A stretch of DNA of 64,000 nucleotides. Source: CAYOEV01 sp964403075 (GTDB lineage Bacteria > Bacteroidota > Bacteroidia > Cytophagales > Cyclobacteriaceae). Each line of letters opens with the position of its first letter. Within the stretch, counting starts at the first letter, position 1. The stretch lies in contig CAYOEV010000002.1 in the NCBI GenBank assembly GCA_964403075.1, positions 1 to 64,000 on the forward strand, given 5' to 3'. A program made the translations under genes and the position numbers. Under the pieces are notes generated by a model that was given only the letters and a program-made list of their open reading frames with translations, was not told where the DNA came from and did no database searches. Positions 8,975-16,594 of this stretch are shown here, piece by piece.

Positions 8975-8989
8975 GTTGCAACATGTAAC
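8975..8989. promoter_or_regulatory. Candidate autoregulatory operator of the Crp/Fnr gene
   Basis: A perfect dyad of the form GTTnCAnnnTGnAAC lies 14 bp upstream of the Crp/Fnr start codon. On the minus strand a near-consensus -7 box CATCTTTG (9001 down to 8994; consensus TAnnTTTG) places the transcription start inside this dyad, the position of a repressor site. Binding by the adjacent regulator is inference. Confidence 0.4.
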
Positions 8990-9065
8990 CTTACAAAGAT
9001 GATACAGTGATGATTAATTTACCACTCTTTTAAACTCTCAAATCCCTATCAGGGTTTTAATTGTC

Positions 9066-9599
9066 ATGGACTACCTGTATCTAAAAGCCCTCCACATTAT
9101 CTTCATTGTGACGTGGTTCGCTGGTTTATTTTATATCGTAAGATTATTTCTTTACCAAACCGAGGCCCTGGAAAAGGAAGAACCTGAAAAGACCATTCTT
9201 GCAAACCAATTCGCATTGATGTCGAGGAGATTATGGTATGGCATCACCTGGCCCTCGGCCATTCTGACATTAATTTTTGGAGTTTGGCTGCTGGTGGCCC
9301 AACCTTCCTGGCTGCAACAACCATTTATGCACGTTAAGCTGACCCTGGTATTCTTGCTTTATTTGTATCATTTGTCCTGTCAATGGCTGTTCAGTCGACT
9401 CCAGCGTGGTCTTACTACCTGGACCAGTCAGCAATTACGCGTTTGGAATGAAGTGGCCACGCTATTCTTGGTAGCCATTGTATTCTTAATCGTTTTAAAA
9501 AATGCCATCAATTGGTTGTGGGGGACTTTAGGTCTGGTGATTTTTGCCATTGTGCTAATGTTGGCGATCAACATCTACAAAAACTTGAGGAAAGTATGA
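9066..9599 (+). CDS. hemJ: Protoporphyrinogen IX oxidase HemJ-type membrane protein
   Basis: 177 residues with about five transmembrane helices. It carries the HemJ/UPF0093 signatures KALHIIFIVTWFAGLFYIVR (His10, Arg26) and FMHVKLTLV (His89, Lys91). HemJ oxidises protoporphyrinogen IX to protoporphyrin IX, the penultimate haem-synthesis step, in the cytoplasmic membrane. The stop and the start of the SCO gene overlap as ATGA. The downstream cytochrome maturation and c-type cytochrome genes fit a haem-linked role. Confidence 0.82.
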   Translation: MDYLYLKALHIIFIVTWFAGLFYIVRLFLYQTEALEKEEPEKTILANQFALMSRRLWYGITWPSAILTLIFGVWLLVAQPSWLQQPFMHVKLTLVFLLYLYHLSCQWLFSRLQRGLTTWTSQQLRVWNEVATLFLVAIVFLIVLKNAINWLWGTLGLVIFAIVLMLAINIYKNLRKV

Positions 9600-10207
9600 A
9601 AAATATTGGCTTTTTAGGACTCAGTCTGCTGCTGTCGTGCGCTGACGTAGACACACAGCAACGATTACCGATCATGGGTAACCACGACTACGGAGCAAAC
9701 GATACCATTTTCCATCGTGTGGCAGATTTCCTTCTGGTAAATCAGGACAGCACGATAGTGACCAATGAAACACTGCGTAATAAAATATATGTCAGTGATT
9801 TCTTTTTCACCACGTGCCCCACCATTTGCCCAATCATGAAGGCACAGATGTTGCGCATCTACGATGTCATCAAAGATGATCCGGAAGTTGCCCTATTATC
9901 CCATACCATTGATCCGGCGCACGATACCGTTGCAGTCTTGAAGAATTATGCGCAAAACTTGGGTGTAAAAGCACCAAAATGGCACTTCGTCACCGGTGAG
10001 CGCGACGAAATCTATGAACTGGCCAAAAGCTACATGGTGCTGGCAGACGAAGATCCCAACGCCCCAGGTGGTTTTGTGCACAGTGGCGCATTTCTGCTTA
10101 TCGACAAGGAAGGGCGCGTGCGTGGCGTCTATGATGGCACCATTGCACAAGAAGTAGACCTCTTGATCCAAGACATTGACTTACTCAAAGATGAATATGA
10201 AAAATAG
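9596..10207 (+). CDS. SCO1/SenC family copper chaperone, lipoprotein
   Basis: 203 residues starting at the ATG that overlaps the hemJ stop; the frame is open further upstream, but this start gives a clear lipoprotein signal with Cys15 (LLLSC). The thioredoxin-like fold has the copper-binding CPTIC motif (Cys74, Cys78) and the conserved His162 in FVHSGAFLLID. SCO proteins load copper into the CuA site of cytochrome c oxidase. It sits between hemJ and a cytochrome c gene and overlaps the latter by 11 bp. Confidence 0.93.
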   Translation: MKNIGFLGLSLLLSCADVDTQQRLPIMGNHDYGANDTIFHRVADFLLVNQDSTIVTNETLRNKIYVSDFFFTTCPTICPIMKAQMLRIYDVIKDDPEVALLSHTIDPAHDTVAVLKNYAQNLGVKAPKWHFVTGERDEIYELAKSYMVLADEDPNAPGGFVHSGAFLLIDKEGRVRGVYDGTIAQEVDLLIQDIDLLKDEYEK

Positions 10208-10658
10208 CAGTTTTACTTTATTTACACTCGGCGTCTTTGGGCTGGTAATTGCTTGCGGTTCGGGTGGTGGTCAGGGCGCCAAAACCGCCGAACTTGGTGC
10301 TTCAGGCATGAAGGAGGCACAATACCAGGTTGCCGGCGAAAAAATTTATACGCGCTACTGTGCCCAATGCCACCAGGCCGGCGGGGAAGGCCTGGCGTCG
10401 CTCTATCCACCACTGAAAAATTCAGACTACCTCATGCAAGATCTGAAGCGTGCGGCCTGCATCATCTCAAATGGCGCAATGAATGAAATAATAGTCAATG
10501 GTAAAGCTTATAACCAGGCCATGCCGGCAAATCCGCAGCTCTCACCGCTGGAAGTTGCCGAAGTACTCACCTACATTTCGAATAGCTGGGGCAATGATGC
10601 CGGAATTAGCAATGTGAAAGAGGTAGAAAAATGGTTGAACGAATGCGAAGAATATTAA
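10197..10658 (+). CDS. c-type cytochrome, lipoprotein
   Basis: About 153 residues from the ATG at 10197 (an ATG two codons earlier is also possible). The lipobox ends at Cys20 (LVIAC). The haem-attachment motif is CAQCH (Cys55, Cys58, His59), and the probable axial methionine is Met109 in AMPAN. A single mono-haem class I domain follows a Gly-rich linker, consistent with a membrane-tethered electron carrier. It overlaps the SCO gene and ends the hemJ-sco-cytochrome operon. Confidence 0.9.
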   Translation: MKNSSFTLFTLGVFGLVIACGSGGGQGAKTAELGASGMKEAQYQVAGEKIYTRYCAQCHQAGGEGLASLYPPLKNSDYLMQDLKRAACIISNGAMNEIIVNGKAYNQAMPANPQLSPLEVAEVLTYISNSWGNDAGISNVKEVEKWLNECEEY

Positions 10659-10947
10659 TACAGCTTTTTCGATCAGGCTTTTGAGCACTTGATCAATGGT
10701 ATTTCACTTTTGCCCTCCGGAAATGTTCTTCGTGCGATCAGATGGGGTACGCAGGCATTTACCATCAATCAGCATTTCGCTACAAAAATCGCTGAAACAA
10801 CACACCAGCACATCTGAAAATTAACTAGACTTGTATTGATGATACGCGCTGCTCTAATCCTTTTTCCTCTCAGGCGACTCAGGCGACTCAGGCTGGCCTA
10901 ACCATTTCCCCGTGTATTTTCCATTTGTTGTTTGATTCCCATTTTTT
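10659..10947. other. Intergenic region before argF
   Basis: 289 bp without a gene. Near its start GATCA and TGATC form a weak inverted repeat (about 10672-10694). A 9-bp tandem repeat follows at 10869-10893. The argF promoter should be here, but I see no clear TTG/TAnnTTTG pair and no obvious arginine-repressor palindrome. Confidence 0.5.
10869..10893 (+). repeat. 9-bp tandem repeat, 2.8 copies
   Basis: The unit CTCAGGCGA is repeated twice and followed by a partial third copy CTCAGGCT. It lies 54 bp before argF. It is too short for a CRISPR and is probably a simple slippage repeat. Confidence 0.7.
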
Positions 10948-11886
10948 ATGAAGCATTTTCTGGAGGTTAGCCACCTTGAACCGGCCGAGCTGATCCATGT
11001 ATTGGACATCAGTGAGCAATTACAGCGTACACGTGAGGACGCACTGCATCAAAAAACCATACTTTTCAGCTTTGAAAAACCAAGTCTGCGTACCAAAGTA
11101 GGCACCGAGGTAGCCATCAATCAATTGGATGGAAAGGTCATACACATCGACCCGGTGGCTTTCTTGGGTGGTAAAATCATGCATGCGGCGCCAATACCCG
11201 GCGTAGACGAACGCGAAGCACTCAAAGATACCGTGCGCAACGTGTCGCGCTGGTGCGATGCCATTTTCTGTCGTGTTTTTGCGCACCAAACCCTGGTGAC
11301 CCTCGCAAATTTCAGCGACATTCCCATTGTGAATGCACTCTCCGATATTCATCACCCCATGCAGGCGCTCGCTGATTTTCGTAGTATACGGCAACACTTC
11401 GGCAATGAAAAGGTACCCATTACTTTTATCGGTGACGCCAATAATGTGGCCCGATCACTCATCGAGATGGGACTGATGCTGGGCTACCCGCTACGGTTCT
11501 GTTCGCCGCCCAAATACGGCTGGGACCACGCTACAATGAGCCGTTATGAAGAATACCAGCAGATTTATGGGGGCAGCCTTACCCTTTTTAACAACCCAAA
11601 AGAAGCCGTGACAGATGCCAAAGTGGTCTACACCGATACCTTTGTGTCAATGGGTGAAGAATCGGTGTACAAGCATAAAATGCAGGCATTTGAAGGTTAT
11701 CAGATAAATGAAGAACTATTCGACCTGGCTGCACCGGATGCCGGATTTATGCACTGCCTACCCGCACACAGGGGCGTAGAGGTGACGGATGCGGTAATGG
11801 ACCATGAACGATCATGGGTCTATGACCAGGCAGAAAACCGGATGATCGTATCCAAAGGCTTATTTACCTATTTAATTAATCACTGA
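10948..11886 (+). CDS. argF: Ornithine carbamoyltransferase
   Basis: 312 residues, full length. It makes citrulline from ornithine and carbamoyl phosphate. Motifs: FEKPSLRTK at the carbamoyl-phosphate loop (classical STRTR reads SLRTK here), HPMQALAD, GDANNVARS, and the ornithine-side motifs SMGEE and HCLPAHRG. SMGE indicates ornithine rather than acetyl- or succinyl-ornithine as substrate, which agrees with argJ. It is first in argF-argG-argH, with a 1-bp gap to argG. Confidence 0.92.
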   Translation: MKHFLEVSHLEPAELIHVLDISEQLQRTREDALHQKTILFSFEKPSLRTKVGTEVAINQLDGKVIHIDPVAFLGGKIMHAAPIPGVDEREALKDTVRNVSRWCDAIFCRVFAHQTLVTLANFSDIPIVNALSDIHHPMQALADFRSIRQHFGNEKVPITFIGDANNVARSLIEMGLMLGYPLRFCSPPKYGWDHATMSRYEEYQQIYGGSLTLFNNPKEAVTDAKVVYTDTFVSMGEESVYKHKMQAFEGYQINEELFDLAAPDAGFMHCLPAHRGVEVTDAVMDHERSWVYDQAENRMIVSKGLFTYLINH

Positions 11887-11887
11887 C

Positions 11888-13141
11888 ATGGACCACACCA
11901 CCAATTACGTAAAAACTGCCTCACATGAGGCCGAAAAAGGGTCTTTTAAAAAGTGCCTGCTGCTTTACTCAGGCGGACTGGATACCAGCGTCATGCTCAA
12001 ATGGATCAAAGAACAATACGAATGCGAAGTCATCGCACTTACCATCGATTTGGGCCAAACCGTTGATGACATGACCGCAATCCGCGAAAAAGCCATTCAC
12101 CTCGGGGCAAGGGAGGCCATTGTGCATGACGCGCGCCAGGAGTTCGCAGAATTGTGCCTGGAGGCGGTGAAAGCCAATGCTGATTACCAGGGTGGCTATG
12201 CGCTCGGCTGCCCGCTAGGTAGGGTAATGATCGCTCAGGTAGCCATAAATGTCGCGGCAAAGTACCACTGCGAAGTGGTGGCCCACGGCTGTACGGGAAA
12301 AGGAAACGATCAGGTCCGCTTTGAAGGTTACCTCACCACACTGAACCCGCAAATAAAAACCATAGCCCCAGTCAGGGAGTGGGCCATGGGCCGTGAGGAA
12401 GAAATCGAATACGCGGAAAAGCATGGAATTCCAGTTACTCAGAAAAAAGCGAGTCCTTATTCCTATGATGAAAACATGTGGTCCAATACAGCGGAAGGTG
12501 GAGAAATAGAAAATCCATCGCTTATTCCGCCGTTGGAAAAAATTCTCAAATGGTGTCAGACGCCACAGCAAGCACCCAATGAAGCCTCCCTGGTTCAGAT
12601 TGAATTCAGCGAAGGAAGACCCATCACCTTGGACGGGCAGGCGATGCCAACGGATGCACTGATTGCAAAGCTGAATCGGCTGGGTGGATTACACGGAGTG
12701 GGTTATTTCCATCTCATCGAAGACCGCATTGTTGGTCTGAAGGTGCGCGGAATCTATGAAAACCCCGCAGCCACCATTCTGATACGTGCCCACAAACAAC
12801 TTGAGCAGCTGGTGAGTACACGGGAAGAAAACGAAATGAAAACATTGATCGATCAAAAGTGGGCTTATTTGTGCTACGGTGCCAAATACTTCGAGCCAGT
12901 GATGGACAACCTACGTGCCTACATCAATCGCCAAAATGAAAAAGTCAGCGGACGGGTTACGGTCAGGCTCTACAAAGGCAACTGCGAAGTGGTGGCATTG
13001 GACTCACCGAAGTCACTGTTTGATGAAAACCTGGCCACTTTCAATACCTCTGCCGATTTCAACCAAAATGCCGCTGCCGGTTTTATTGAATTATGGAACT
13101 TACCACAAAAAACCGCTTACCAATTGAAGCACAATGGCTAA
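11888..13141 (+). CDS. argG: Argininosuccinate synthase
   Basis: 417 residues. It joins citrulline and aspartate using ATP. The PP-loop is LLYSGGLDTSVMLKW (near residues 26-40), followed by the conserved segments YALGCPLGRVMIA and HGCTGKGNDQVRFE. A short N-terminal extension of about 20 residues precedes the core. The 3' end overlaps argH by 8 bp, indicating translational coupling. Confidence 0.96.
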   Translation: MDHTTNYVKTASHEAEKGSFKKCLLLYSGGLDTSVMLKWIKEQYECEVIALTIDLGQTVDDMTAIREKAIHLGAREAIVHDARQEFAELCLEAVKANADYQGGYALGCPLGRVMIAQVAINVAAKYHCEVVAHGCTGKGNDQVRFEGYLTTLNPQIKTIAPVREWAMGREEEIEYAEKHGIPVTQKKASPYSYDENMWSNTAEGGEIENPSLIPPLEKILKWCQTPQQAPNEASLVQIEFSEGRPITLDGQAMPTDALIAKLNRLGGLHGVGYFHLIEDRIVGLKVRGIYENPAATILIRAHKQLEQLVSTREENEMKTLIDQKWAYLCYGAKYFEPVMDNLRAYINRQNEKVSGRVTVRLYKGNCEVVALDSPKSLFDENLATFNTSADFNQNAAAGFIELWNLPQKTAYQLKHNG

Positions 13142-14456
13142 ACTCTGGCATAAAAAACCGGATGATCGGCAGGCAAATCAGCTAGCTGCCTTCACGGAAG
13201 CCTTCACGGTAGGGCGAGACTATCTGTTAGATATGACGCTCCTTCCCTATGATGTGAAGGGTTCCATCGCCCATGTGCGCGGACTGGTGGAAGCCGAACT
13301 GCTGGAGAAATCTGAAGGTCAACAACTGATACAAGTGCTGGAAACCATACCCGAATTGGTGGAGAATGGAAAATTTAGCATTCAGCGACACCAGGAAGAT
13401 GGCCATACAGCGATTGAAGCGTACCTGATCGCACAATTGGGTGAGCTGGGTAAAAAAATACATACCGGACGCTCACGCAACGACCAGGTGCTGACCGCCA
13501 TGCGGTTGTATGAAAAAGACCAGTTAATCGTGCTGAGAAAGAAAGTGTACCTCATGGTACAAGCACTTCTAAAGTTTGCCAGACAGCATGAATGGGTAGC
13601 CATGCCCGGATATAGCCATACCCAACCGGCCATGGTGGCCAGTGTGGGTATGTGGGCAGGGTCTTACGCAGAATTGCTATTGCAGGTACTTCACCTGGTC
13701 AGTGGTGCAGAACAGCTGATCGATTACTGCCCACTTGGCACCGCCGCTGGCTATGGCACCAACCTGCCCCTGCCGAGGGAGCAAGTGGCCAAATGGCTGG
13801 GATTTGCCGCACCTATGACCCTGTCAATGAGCGCCCAAAGCAGCAGGGGGCGTTGGGAAGCAGCCATTGTTCATGCCTTAAGTCAGGTGGGCGGAATTTT
13901 AAGTCAACTGGCCAGTGACTTTATTCAGTTTGCTTCCAGGGAATACAATTTTTTTAATGTGGATGAAGCGTTAACCACCGGGTCTTCCATTATGCCACAG
14001 AAAAAAAACTGGGATGTGGCAGAGCTGTTACGTGCCCGACAGGCCCAATTGTTGGCCGACGAGCAACAGCTCCACCAGCTGACTTACCGGCTCACCAGCG
14101 GCTACCACCGCGACCTGCAACTGACCAAAGAACCTGTACTCAGGTCCTTTACCACTTGTTTACAGATGCTGGAGGCCGGGCGTCTGCTCGTTACCCATGT
14201 GCAGGTAAATGAAAAAGAACTGGCCAAACGCATTTATCCGGAACTCATGGCCGCAGATGCCGCCAATGAGCTGGTACGGAAGGGTATACCTTTTAGAGAA
14301 GCTTATCGGCAAATCGCAGATGAACTCGAGACCTTAACGGTGGGCGATTTGAAAAACCTATTACAGTCACGTACCCATCTGGGTGCCACTGGCAATTTAG
14401 GATTGGAGCAACTGGAAGCAACATTGAAAAAACACCTGAACGACCTATCCGGCTAA
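13134..14456 (+). CDS. argH: Argininosuccinate lyase
   Basis: 440 residues, fumarase/aspartase superfamily. It cleaves argininosuccinate to arginine and fumarate. Visible are HTGRSRNDQ near residue 110 and the catalytic-serine signature GSSIMPQKKNWD near 283-294. The residue after KKN is usually Pro or Phe; Trp here is unusual. It is the last gene of the arg operon, and its start lies within the end of argG. Confidence 0.95.
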   Translation: MAKLWHKKPDDRQANQLAAFTEAFTVGRDYLLDMTLLPYDVKGSIAHVRGLVEAELLEKSEGQQLIQVLETIPELVENGKFSIQRHQEDGHTAIEAYLIAQLGELGKKIHTGRSRNDQVLTAMRLYEKDQLIVLRKKVYLMVQALLKFARQHEWVAMPGYSHTQPAMVASVGMWAGSYAELLLQVLHLVSGAEQLIDYCPLGTAAGYGTNLPLPREQVAKWLGFAAPMTLSMSAQSSRGRWEAAIVHALSQVGGILSQLASDFIQFASREYNFFNVDEALTTGSSIMPQKKNWDVAELLRARQAQLLADEQQLHQLTYRLTSGYHRDLQLTKEPVLRSFTTCLQMLEAGRLLVTHVQVNEKELAKRIYPELMAADAANELVRKGIPFREAYRQIADELETLTVGDLKNLLQSRTHLGATGNLGLEQLEATLKKHLNDLSG

Positions 14457-14548
14457 GTGATCGCCAAAGGCTTCTCAATTTCAAAATCTAAATCCAGAAA
14501 AACGCCAGACGTCTTTCCAGCGCAGGAAAAAGTCGTTGATAGCACCTA

Positions 14549-14812
14549 CTAATACCTATTGAAATTGGCGCTAATTCCTTCATGTGGGTGTGGCTTACGT
14601 ACATAAACCAGCAAATGCTCTTTTGAGGCACCGTACCGCTGATAATTCTGCTGGCCCTCAACCAGACTGATGGCATTGGCTCCGCCTGAATAACTGATGT
14701 CACGACGCTGCACGGGATCATCCTCCCAATAACAAACGGGACAGATTTCGTAGGCATTCCTCTCAGGAAGCGTTTCGTAACCACAGCACGGACAACCAGT
14801 CATTTCAAACAT
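14549..14812 (-). CDS. CPCC family cysteine-rich protein
   Basis: 87 residues. The N-terminal zinc-binding-like motif is CPCC (Cys7, 9, 10) followed by CPVC (Cys24, 27) and the YWEDD stretch typical of the Cys-rich CPCC family. The C-terminal part is HPHEGISANFNRY. The function is unknown; the family is small and cytoplasmic. It stands alone on the minus strand between argH and an intergenic region. Confidence 0.85.
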   Translation of the reverse strand: MFEMTGCPCCGYETLPERNAYEICPVCYWEDDPVQRRDISYSGGANAISLVEGQQNYQRYGASKEHLLVYVRKPHPHEGISANFNRY

Positions 14813-15161
14813 TAGACATTAAGTCTACAATTTATCAAGTGGTTGCGCAACAATCCCGAGCCAATTTTTATTCGTGTGCGAGGTTCATTCAGCATGGCTT
14901 CTCTGCTTTTTTTGTGCCCGCTTACTGAAGGTAAGCTACGGTTTGTTGCCCCTCACTTTTTAGGCCAAAGGGTACACTTTCGCTGCGTTACGATAGACAA
15001 ACGCACAATTCCCCTTGGCACAATACCTCTTATAGAGAGGCATATCGATTGGGGTAGACTTCAAAGACCAAAATGCTGGTCAATAAAAAAAGATGAAAAT
15101 TATTTACTTTATATTATAAACTTATTTATAATTACATATAGTATTAAACTTAAATCTTTTT
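14813..15161. other. 349-bp intergenic region
   Basis: No convincing gene. An open frame on the plus strand (14843-15184) has no recognisable domain and overlaps the next start, so it is not called. The last 70 bp are very AT-rich and contain the 23-bp element at 15098-15120. Confidence 0.55.
15098..15120 (+). promoter_or_regulatory. Shared 23-bp upstream element, copy 1
   Basis: Begins AATTATTTACTTTATATT and ends with a perfect 13-bp palindrome, TTTATA-T-TATAAA (15108-15120). It matches 22 of 23 positions with the copy at 16023-16045. It lies 41 bp upstream of the membrane-protein/regulator operon. It is a candidate operator for the winged-helix regulator or a shared promoter. Confidence 0.55.
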
Positions 15162-15737
15162 ATGAAAGAGGAAACACTAACTAAAGAAGAAAGCCTTGCG
15201 CTCATCATGGACATGGTGGGCCAGGCCAAAGCTCGGGTAGGAAGGCAGGGTAGCTTTTACTTCCTGCTATGGGGATGGGTAGTCATGCTGGCCAATGCAG
15301 GTCATTATGTCTTGGGTGCCTACACCCAATTCGAATACCCCTACATGGTTTGGCTGATCGTTATTCCTGCCATCGTTGCATCCATCGTTTATGGCATGCG
15401 GCAGGACCGTGCCGCTCAGGTGAAAGGTTATTTCGATCACGTCTACGCGTACGTCTGGTTGGCCATCTCATTTGGGATCCTATTGACCCTTATTTTTATG
15501 GATGTGATCAGCATGCGACCCAATGCCATCATTCTCTTATTGGCGGCCACAGGAACGTTCATTTCAGGACAATTGATCCGTTTCAAACCATTGACCTGGG
15601 GCGCGTTGACATTGTGGATTGGAAGCATTTGTGCATTTGTTGTTCCGATTATGGACCAATACCTTGTAGCCGCTATCGCCATTGCTTTGGGCTATCTGGT
15701 TCCCGGTTACTTATTGAGAAAACAGGAAAATGAGTGA
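15162..15737 (+). CDS. Conserved multi-pass membrane protein
   Basis: 191 residues. A charged cytoplasmic N-terminus (about 1-28) precedes five or six hydrophobic segments (for example FYFLLWGWVVMLANAGHYV, MVWLIVIPAIVASIVYGM and AISFGILLTLIFM). It is not assigned to a characterised family. The pairing with a small winged-helix regulator that starts 8 bp before its stop is common in Bacteroidota and suggests co-regulation. Confidence 0.8.
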   Translation: MKEETLTKEESLALIMDMVGQAKARVGRQGSFYFLLWGWVVMLANAGHYVLGAYTQFEYPYMVWLIVIPAIVASIVYGMRQDRAAQVKGYFDHVYAYVWLAISFGILLTLIFMDVISMRPNAIILLLAATGTFISGQLIRFKPLTWGALTLWIGSICAFVVPIMDQYLVAAIAIALGYLVPGYLLRKQENE

Positions 15738-16014
15738 TTTCAAAGCCTTAGATCCATTGCTGCATGCTCAGCTACGCCTGGCTGTCATGTCATTACTTAT
15801 TGCAGTAAAGTCAGCCGATTTCACCTTTATACAGGAAAAAACCGGCGCCACGGCAGGTAATCTGAGCGTACAATTGGAGAAACTGAAGCAGGCGGGCTAT
15901 CTGAACATTGAAAAGGGATACAAAGGCAAAAGACCTTTGACTACCTGCAAGATTACCCGGATAGGAATCGACGCCTTCGAAGCTTACGTAGAGGCCCTGA
16001 AAGATTACCTCTGA
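15730..16014 (+). CDS. Winged-helix transcriptional regulator (MarR/ArsR-like)
   Basis: 94 residues, a single winged-helix domain with no ligand domain. The helix-turn-helix is around FIQEKTGATAGNLSVQLEKL (residues 36-55) and the wing is KGYKGKRPLTTCKIT. The ending FEAYVEALKDYL is a dimerisation helix. This is the small regulator type seen beside membrane proteins in Bacteroidota. It overlaps the upstream gene by 8 bp, and a 23-bp element repeated before both flanking transcripts may be its site. Confidence 0.88.
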   Translation: MSDFKALDPLLHAQLRLAVMSLLIAVKSADFTFIQEKTGATAGNLSVQLEKLKQAGYLNIEKGYKGKRPLTTCKITRIGIDAFEAYVEALKDYL

Positions 16015-16022
16015 TTTTTTTT

Positions 16023-16045
16023 AATTATTTACTTTATATTTTAAA
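16023..16045 (+). promoter_or_regulatory. Shared 23-bp upstream element, copy 2
   Basis: Identical to the 15098-15120 copy except for position 19 (T for A), which leaves the terminal palindrome with one mismatch (TTTATA-T-TTTAAA). It ends 10 bp before the start codon of the next gene. Confidence 0.55.
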
Positions 16046-16055
16046 TAACTTTATA

Positions 16056-16583
16056 ATGAAAAATGTATTTTATTTAGTGCTCTTGGCCGCCTTGGACTCG
16101 TTCGGTCAGGCCAATGAATCTACCACCAACTTGTGCCGTTCCAAAATCCAGGCCCTGGCGCCCATGTTGGGAGAGTGGCAGGGCTCAGGTTGGAGCTCAG
16201 GACCAGGAGGGAAATCCACTATGCTTCAGACAGAAAGCGTTCAGTTAGCACAGGACGAAACCATCCTGCTCATTCGTGGCAGAGGAACGGATAAAACTGC
16301 TGGTCGGGAGGTATTCAATTCGCTAGGTGTCGTTTCTTATTTACCCGATGAAGATCGCTACCACTTGAACTCCTGGCTCGCAGATGGCAGGCAGACGGAT
16401 GCTTACTTCAAGGTAACGGAGGCTGGCAAAATGGAATGGGGATTTGAAATACCTGACGGGGAAATCAAATATGAGATTTTCATTGAGCAAGATCAAATGA
16501 CCGAAAAAGGTGCCTACTCGCCTCGTGGACAGGACGTTTGGTACCCATTTTTAGAGATGACGCTATCGCGGGTCAACCCTTAA
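16056..16583 (+). CDS. Secreted DUF1579-like protein
   Basis: 175 residues. The signal peptide is residues 1-18 (MKNVFYLVLLAALDSFGQ). The mature protein opens with LAPMLGEWQGSGWS and shows alternating beta-strand patterns (ILLIRGRGTD, FNSLGVVSYL, MEWGFEIPDG), consistent with a lipocalin-like barrel such as DUF1579. The function is unknown. It carries the same upstream element as the membrane-protein/regulator operon, so it may belong to that regulon. Confidence 0.6.
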   Translation: MKNVFYLVLLAALDSFGQANESTTNLCRSKIQALAPMLGEWQGSGWSSGPGGKSTMLQTESVQLAQDETILLIRGRGTDKTAGREVFNSLGVVSYLPDEDRYHLNSWLADGRQTDAYFKVTEAGKMEWGFEIPDGEIKYEIFIEQDQMTEKGAYSPRGQDVWYPFLEMTLSRVNP

Positions 16584-16594
16584 TTGGTCATAGA

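Noticed and set aside
10869..10893. Tandem repeat considered as a CRISPR
   Set aside because: The unit is only 9 bp with no spacers.
14843..15184. 113-codon open frame on the plus strand
   Set aside because: No domain or signal, unusual composition, and it overlaps the next real start by 23 bp.
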